This document shows, in pieces, positions 5,097-8,942 of a stretch of DNA of 8,942 bases (its first letter is position 1; every line of letters begins with the position of its first letter). The notes below the pieces were generated by a model, which did not search any database, was not told the origin of the DNA, and saw nothing but the letters and a program-made list of their open reading frames with translations. The stretch spans positions 1 to 8,942 of the forward strand of contig VGRU01000150.1 in assembly GCA_016875255.1 (NCBI GenBank), written 5' to 3'. The DNA is from Deltaproteobacteria bacterium (GTDB lineage: Bacteria; Desulfobacterota; BSN033; UBA1163). The position numbers and the translations under genes were made by a program.

Positions 5097-6290
5097 TTAA
5101 ACTTCCAGATCCACATCGTGCAATTCGTGCCAGGGAAGGCCGTGGAGGTTCAATTGGTCCATGAATGGATCCGGGTTAAACTCTTCAGTATTGAACACGC
5201 CAGCCTTCTTCCATTTGCCGGTAATGAACATCATCGCGCCAATCATGGCGGGCACTCCGGTCGTATAACTCACCCCCTGTGCCCCTGTTTCTTTATAGGC
5301 ATCCTGGTGGTTACAGTTGTTATAGATATAATATGTTTTCTCCTTCCCATTCTTAACCCCTCTCATCCGGCAACCGATGGAAGTCTCCCCTGTATAATGT
5401 TGGCCGAGTTCGCCCGGATCGGGCAATACGGCCTTTAAAAATTGAAGAGGGACGATCTCCTTGCCTTCATACAGAACAGGTTTAATGCCGGCCATCCCGA
5501 TGTTTTGAATTACCCTGAGATGGGTCAGGTACTCCTGTCCAAAGGTCATCCAGAATCGGGCCCGCTTTAACGTGGGGAAATGTTTCACCAGGGATTCCAA
5601 TTCTTCGTGGTAAATCAGATAGGATTCCCGGGGGCCGATGTTTGGATAATTTAAGGGTTTATGAATTTCATGGGGCTCCGTTTCAATCCATTCCCCATTT
5701 TCCCAGTATTTACCTCTCTGGGTCACTTCACGAATATTGATCTCCGGGTTAAAATTGGTTGCAAAAGGCTTCCCGTGGTCGCCTGCATTGCAGTCAACGA
5801 TATCCAAACAGTGAATCTCGTCAAAATGATGTTTGGCGGCATAGGCGGTAAAGATTCCCGAGACTCCCGGGTCAAAGCCACATCCCAAAATAGCCGTTAA
5901 CCCCGCTTTTTTAAACCGGTCATGGTATGCCCATTGCCATTTGTATTCAAATTTAGGGACATCGGGAGGTTCATAGTTTGCCGTGTCTAAATAATGGACC
6001 CCTGTTTCAAGACAGGCATCCATGATGGTCAAATCCTGATAGGGGAGGGCCACGTTGATGACTATTTCTGGTTTGAAGCTTTTAAATAATTGGACCAATT
6101 GTCGAACATCGTTCGCATCAACCTGGGCCGTTTTGATTTTCTGTGGACCAACCGCCCCAGCAATGGCATCGCATTTTGATTGGGTGCGGCTGGCCAGCAT
6201 GATCCCCGAAAAGACCTGCGGGATGCCGGCCACCTTGTGAGCCACTACGGTTCCTACCCCTCCCGCTCCTATGATTAAAACTTTTGCCAT
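5097..6290 (-). CDS. Carboxyspermidine dehydrogenase (saccharopine dehydrogenase-like)
   Basis: This encodes a 397-residue NAD(P)H-dependent enzyme that condenses putrescine with aspartate semialdehyde and reduces the imine to carboxyspermidine. The N-terminus has the Rossmann dinucleotide motif MAKVLIIGAGGVGTVVAHKV (GxGGxG at 8-13), with LASRTQSKCD after the second strand. Segments INVALPYQDL (78-87), GVHYLDTANYE (97-107) and GCGFDPGVSG (136-145) are typical of the saccharopine dehydrogenase fold. The long C-terminal region (FWMTFGQEYLTHLRVIQNIG, 247-266) matches the carboxy(nor)spermidine synthase branch and is followed by nspC, its usual partner. Putrescine supplied by pdaD-speB argues for spermidine rather than norspermidine. 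Saccharopine or lysine metabolism is less likely. ATG 6290 has only a weak Shine-Dalgarno (ACGGA). The gene is first after a strong promoter with an operator palindrome. Confidence 0.9.
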   Translation of the reverse strand: MAKVLIIGAGGVGTVVAHKVAGIPQVFSGIMLASRTQSKCDAIAGAVGPQKIKTAQVDANDVRQLVQLFKSFKPEIVINVALPYQDLTIMDACLETGVHYLDTANYEPPDVPKFEYKWQWAYHDRFKKAGLTAILGCGFDPGVSGIFTAYAAKHHFDEIHCLDIVDCNAGDHGKPFATNFNPEINIREVTQRGKYWENGEWIETEPHEIHKPLNYPNIGPRESYLIYHEELESLVKHFPTLKRARFWMTFGQEYLTHLRVIQNIGMAGIKPVLYEGKEIVPLQFLKAVLPDPGELGQHYTGETSIGCRMRGVKNGKEKTYYIYNNCNHQDAYKETGAQGVSYTTGVPAMIGAMMFITGKWKKAGVFNTEEFNPDPFMDQLNLHGLPWHELHDVDLEV

Positions 6291-6346
6291 AGTCCGTTTT
6301 TAAAGAAAATGATTCAGTAATCGTTAGACCAGTTTAAGAAGAATAA

Positions 6347-6364
6347 AGTTTAATAAACTAAACT
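6347..6364 (-). promoter_or_regulatory. Operator palindrome at the dehydrogenase promoter
   Basis: AGTTTAA-TAAA-CTAAACT has 7-bp arms with one mismatch and the same 4-base spacer as the site at 3474-3491. It too begins at the predicted start point. An extra half-site AGTTTAA lies at 6331-6337, 16 bp further into the leader, so both promoters have an auxiliary half-site at different spacing. Confidence 0.7.
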
Positions 6365-6370
6365 GAAAAA

Positions 6371-6398
6371 ATTATAACTTTCTTTTCAGGTTTGTCAA
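6371..6398 (-). promoter_or_regulatory. Consensus sigma-70 promoter for dehydrogenase-nspC
   Basis: On the minus strand TTGACA (6393-6398), a 16-bp spacer (6377-6392) and TATAAT (6371-6376) are exact consensus boxes. The start point should be near 6364, leaving a leader of about 74 nt. The organisation is the same, base for base in many places, as the regulator promoter at 3499-3526. Confidence 0.85.
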
Positions 6399-6440
6399 GA
6401 AAATATTTTGAGAGATTTCCGGAAAAACCCGGAACTCTCT

Positions 6441-6476
6441 GATTACACAGATTAGAAGCCGATTACGCTGATTAGA
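6441..6476. repeat. Short imperfect tandem repeat
   Basis: GATTACACAGATTAGA (6441-6456) and GATTACGCTGATTAGA (6461-6476) match at 14 of 16 bases with a 20-bp period. The motif resembles common dispersed intergenic repeat fragments. No function is apparent. Confidence 0.5.
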
Positions 6477-6514
6477 AATGCATTCTTCCCGCCCCTACTC
6501 CTTTTCTGTCTTTA

Positions 6515-6671
6515 CCCCGTTAGAAATAATCCCCACTGCCCTGCCTACGCCACTTCAAAATAATTCAGGGTTCCGCCTCGAAGGGTGGGGCTTAACCCGC
6601 TGCGACTGCGCGACAGCGCGGCGAGTGTTCCGCTCGGTTTCGGGTCGCAACGGCTGGGATTTCTGACGGGG
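6515..6671. mobile_element. MITE-like element flanked by TTTA
   Basis: CCCCGTTAGAAAT (6515-6527) and ATTTCTGACGGGG (6659-6671) are terminal inverted repeats with one mismatch. TTTA lies directly outside each end (6511-6514 and 6672-6675), which fits a 4-bp target duplication. The GC-rich interior has short palindromes such as CGCG-ACAG-CGCG near 6608-6619 and no supported gene. Its length (157 bp) is close to that of the element at 317-470, but the ends are unrelated. It separates the dehydrogenase promoter from uvrA; the rest of 6291-6716 is promoter and leader sequence plus the short repeat at 6441-6476. Confidence 0.65.
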
Positions 6672-6707
6672 TTTACACCTCGCCACTTTTAAGTTACGTT
6701 TTTGGAT

Positions 6708-6712
6708 GAGGG
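6708..6712 (+). promoter_or_regulatory. uvrA ribosome binding site
   Basis: GAGGG lies 4 bases before ATG 6717, a slightly short spacing. An in-frame TTG at 6702 overlaps this site, and UvrA homologues begin close to MEKIVIRGA, so ATG 6717 is preferred. Confidence 0.6.
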
Positions 6713-6716
6713 AAAG

Positions 6717-8942
6717 ATGGAAAAGATCGTCATCCGTGGGGCCAAGGTCCATAATTTAAAGAATATTGATGTTGAAATTCCACGGAATCAATTGGTGGTG
6801 ATTACCGGGCTGAGCGGTTCCGGTAAATCGACCCTCGCTTTCGACACCCTCTATGCCGAAGGCCAGCGGCGGTATGTCGAATCGCTTTCCGCCTATGCCC
6901 GGCAGTTTCTGGAGCAGATCGAAAGGGCGGATGTTGAATCGATCGACGGTCTCTCTCCGGCGATTGCCATCGATCAGAGGAGTATGTCACGGACTCCTCG
7001 CTCCACCGTGGGGACCGTCACGGAGATTTATGACTACCTGAGGCTCCTCTTCGCTCGAGTGGGAGAGCCTTTCTGTCCTGATTGTGGTTCTCCTATCACC
7101 TCGCAGTCCCTCCAGCAAATGACTGGAACACTCCTTCGACTCCCGAGAGGAACATCGCTGACCCTTTTGTCTCCCATCGTGAGGGGGAAAAAGGGTGAGT
7201 ACAGAAAGGAGATGGATGAACTCAGGAGAAATGGGTTTGTAAGGGTGAGGATCGATGGTGAGATCCGAGACCTGAGTGAAGAGATCCTTTTGGACAAGAA
7301 TAAACGCCACGAGATCGATGTGATCGTGGACCGTCTGATGGTGAAAGAGGGTGCAGAAAAGAGAATAAGCGATTCATTAGAGATGGCTTCCCATCTTTCC
7401 GGGGGGATTGTGAAGGTAGAAAGAGAGGGGGCACCTCCCATGATCTTCAGCCAGAAGTTTTCCTGTCCGGATTGCGGGTTCAGTTTTCCTGAGATGACGC
7501 CCAGGATGTTCTCTTTCAACAGTCCCCAGGGGGCCTGCATGGCCTGCAATGGACTGGGCACAAAACAATACTTCGCCCCTGACCTCATTGTCCCTGACCC
7601 ATCCCTTTCCATTAACGATGGGGCCATCCTTCCCTGGAGAGAGAGGGGGGAGGCTTTTTTGAAGCCCGTTTTGGAGGGTCTGGCAAAACACTACCATTTC
7701 AGCCTTGATACTTCCTTCGGCCGGTTAACAAAATCGGTTCAAAGCATCCTTCTCTACGGTTCAGAAGGAGAAAAGATCTCCTTTAAAACAAAAGGGAAGG
7801 GGCCGTTCCATCTCTTCCGGCAGGAGTTTGATGGAGTGATTCGAGAGTTGGAAAAGAGGGCGGGGGAGGATGGGGAAAAGGCAGAGGAATTAGAAAGGTT
7901 TATGGGCGTGACACCCTGTTCGGAATGCGGAGGCTCCAGGCTGAAAAGGGAGGTCTTATCGATTAAAGTGGGCGGAAAATCAATCTCCGAGGTGACCCGT
8001 CTCTATGTCAAAGAAGCATTGGAATTTTTGAACCATTTGGAGTTGAATCCTCGATCTCAAAAGATTGGGCATGGTGTATTGAGAGAGATTGAAGAACGGC
8101 TGAAGTTTATGATCGAGGTTGGCCTGGATTACCTCACCCTTGACCGGAATGCAGCTACTCTATCCGGAGGAGAATCGCAGCGCGTCCGTCTCGCCACACA
8201 GATCGGCTCCAGCCTGGTGGGTGTGCTCTATGTTCTGGATGAGCCCAGCATCGGCCTCCACCAGAGGGACCATTTGCGACTCCTGAAAACGCTAAAGAGG
8301 TTGAGGGATCTGGGGAATACGGTCGTTGTGGTGGAACATGATGAGGAGACGATCCGCTCCGCCGATTATATCATCGATATGGGACCCGGACCCGGAGAAA
8401 AGGGAGGAGCGATCGTCTTTGCCGGACCGCCGGAAGCGCTGATAAAGGATGGAGATTCATTAACCGGGCAGTATCTGTCCGGGAAGAGATCCATTCCTCT
8501 TCCCCAAAAAAGACGGCCCATCGGAGATAAATATCTGGCCCTCAAGGGCGCAACTGCAAACAATTTAAAGAATATTGATGTAAAAATCCCCCTGGGCGTC
8601 TTTAGCTGTATTACAGGGGTTTCAGGTTCAGGGAAATCGACACTGGTGATTGATACTCTCTATTGTCTGCTGACCCAACACCTTTATCACAGCCGTAAGC
8701 GTTGCGACTTAGTCCAAAAGATTGAAGGCATGGAACACATCGACAAGATCGTCCATGTGGACCAGATGCCAATCGGAAAGACGCCCCGTTCCAATCCGGC
8801 TACCTATACCGGCCTTTTTCAGCCCATCCGGGAGCTCTTCGCCCAACTTCCGGAATCAAGGGCGAGGGGATTTAAACCCGGCCGGTTCAGTTTTAATGTG
8901 TCAGGAGGACGATGTGAGTCATGCCGGGGCGATGGGACCCTT
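6717..8942 (+). CDS. uvrA: Excinuclease ABC subunit A, 3' end beyond the window
   Basis: This is the damage-recognition ATPase of nucleotide excision repair, which loads UvrB on damaged DNA. The frame is open for 742 codons to the edge, against about 940 in typical UvrA, so about 200 residues are missing on the right. Seen in order are Walker A GLSGSGKST (31-39), the conserved YAEGQRRYVESLSAYARQFL block, zinc module C250-x2-C253 with C274-x2-C277, ABC signature LSGGESQ (482-488), and Walker B LYVLDEP (504-510). These are followed by the second Walker A GVSGSGKST (634-642), HVDQMPIGKTPRSNPATYTG, and the first cysteine pair (C733, C736) of the C-terminal zinc module. No frameshift is seen. The gene diverges from the polyamine cluster and has no functional link to it. 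A TTTACA at 6672-6677 lacks a good -10 partner, so its promoter is unclear. Confidence 0.97.
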   Translation, partial: MEKIVIRGAKVHNLKNIDVEIPRNQLVVITGLSGSGKSTLAFDTLYAEGQRRYVESLSAYARQFLEQIERADVESIDGLSPAIAIDQRSMSRTPRSTVGTVTEIYDYLRLLFARVGEPFCPDCGSPITSQSLQQMTGTLLRLPRGTSLTLLSPIVRGKKGEYRKEMDELRRNGFVRVRIDGEIRDLSEEILLDKNKRHEIDVIVDRLMVKEGAEKRISDSLEMASHLSGGIVKVEREGAPPMIFSQKFSCPDCGFSFPEMTPRMFSFNSPQGACMACNGLGTKQYFAPDLIVPDPSLSINDGAILPWRERGEAFLKPVLEGLAKHYHFSLDTSFGRLTKSVQSILLYGSEGEKISFKTKGKGPFHLFRQEFDGVIRELEKRAGEDGEKAEELERFMGVTPCSECGGSRLKREVLSIKVGGKSISEVTRLYVKEALEFLNHLELNPRSQKIGHGVLREIEERLKFMIEVGLDYLTLDRNAATLSGGESQRVRLATQIGSSLVGVLYVLDEPSIGLHQRDHLRLLKTLKRLRDLGNTVVVVEHDEETIRSADYIIDMGPGPGEKGGAIVFAGPPEALIKDGDSLTGQYLSGKRSIPLPQKRRPIGDKYLALKGATANNLKNIDVKIPLGVFSCITGVSGSGKSTLVIDTLYCLLTQHLYHSRKRCDLVQKIEGMEHIDKIVHVDQMPIGKTPRSNPATYTGLFQPIRELFAQLPESRARGFKPGRFSFNVSGGRCESCRGDGTL

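Noticed and set aside
4986..5438. Long plus-strand open frame (150 codons)
   Set aside because: Most of it runs antisense through the conserved C-terminal coding region of the carboxyspermidine dehydrogenase and the rest reads repeat DNA. The translation has no recognisable domain.
6672..6700. TTTACA and TACGTT as a uvrA promoter
   Set aside because: The 17-bp spacing is right, but TACGTT matches only three of six consensus -10 bases, too weak to list as a promoter.
6987..7697. Several overlapping minus-strand open frames
   Set aside because: They lie antisense to uvrA, which shows all expected motifs in its own frame, and their translations are serine/arginine-rich shadows.

Overview
The window is bacterial chromosomal DNA of moderate GC content. 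It carries a polyamine-biosynthesis locus on the minus strand, a toxin-antitoxin and repeat-rich stretch on the left, and the first four fifths of uvrA on the plus strand at the right edge. The combination of a pyruvoyl-dependent arginine decarboxylase, agmatinase, carboxyspermidine dehydrogenase and carboxyspermidine decarboxylase, together with several MITE-like palindromic repeats, suggests an anaerobic or uncultivated lineage such as a Desulfobacterota-like (deltaproteobacterial) organism. That placement is inference, because the window holds no rRNA or other taxonomic marker.

Layout. Positions 1-45 may be the tail of an upstream gene. Positions 99-311 encode a small conserved hypothetical protein of a type that normally sits beside a nucleotidyltransferase gene. 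Directly after its stop lies a 154-bp MITE-like element (317-470) with 17-bp perfect terminal inverted repeats and three internal hairpins, and then a short relic resembling the C-terminus of such a nucleotidyltransferase (479-529). An 80-bp inverted-repeat unit follows (606-685), then an antitoxin-first hicBA pair (759-1171).

From 6290 down to 1355 everything coding is on the minus strand: carboxyspermidine dehydrogenase, nspC, an XRE-cupin regulator, pyruvoyl-dependent arginine decarboxylase and agmatinase. Together they give arginine -> agmatine -> putrescine, then putrescine + aspartate semialdehyde -> carboxyspermidine -> spermidine. This is a whole S-adenosylmethionine-independent spermidine pathway with its likely regulator.

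The strongest unannotated signal is regulatory. The region before the dehydrogenase gene and the region before the regulator gene are near-copies of each other. Each has TTGACA, a 16-bp spacer, TATAAT, and a palindrome of the form AGTTTAR-N4-CTAAACT at the expected transcription start. They look like two promoters of one regulon, probably controlled by the XRE-cupin protein. Between the dehydrogenase gene and nspC lies a nested palindromic repeat of about 190 bp, and a hairpin appears to cover the agmatinase ribosome binding site. A 157-bp MITE-like element flanked by TTTA separates the polyamine promoter from uvrA, which runs off the right edge.
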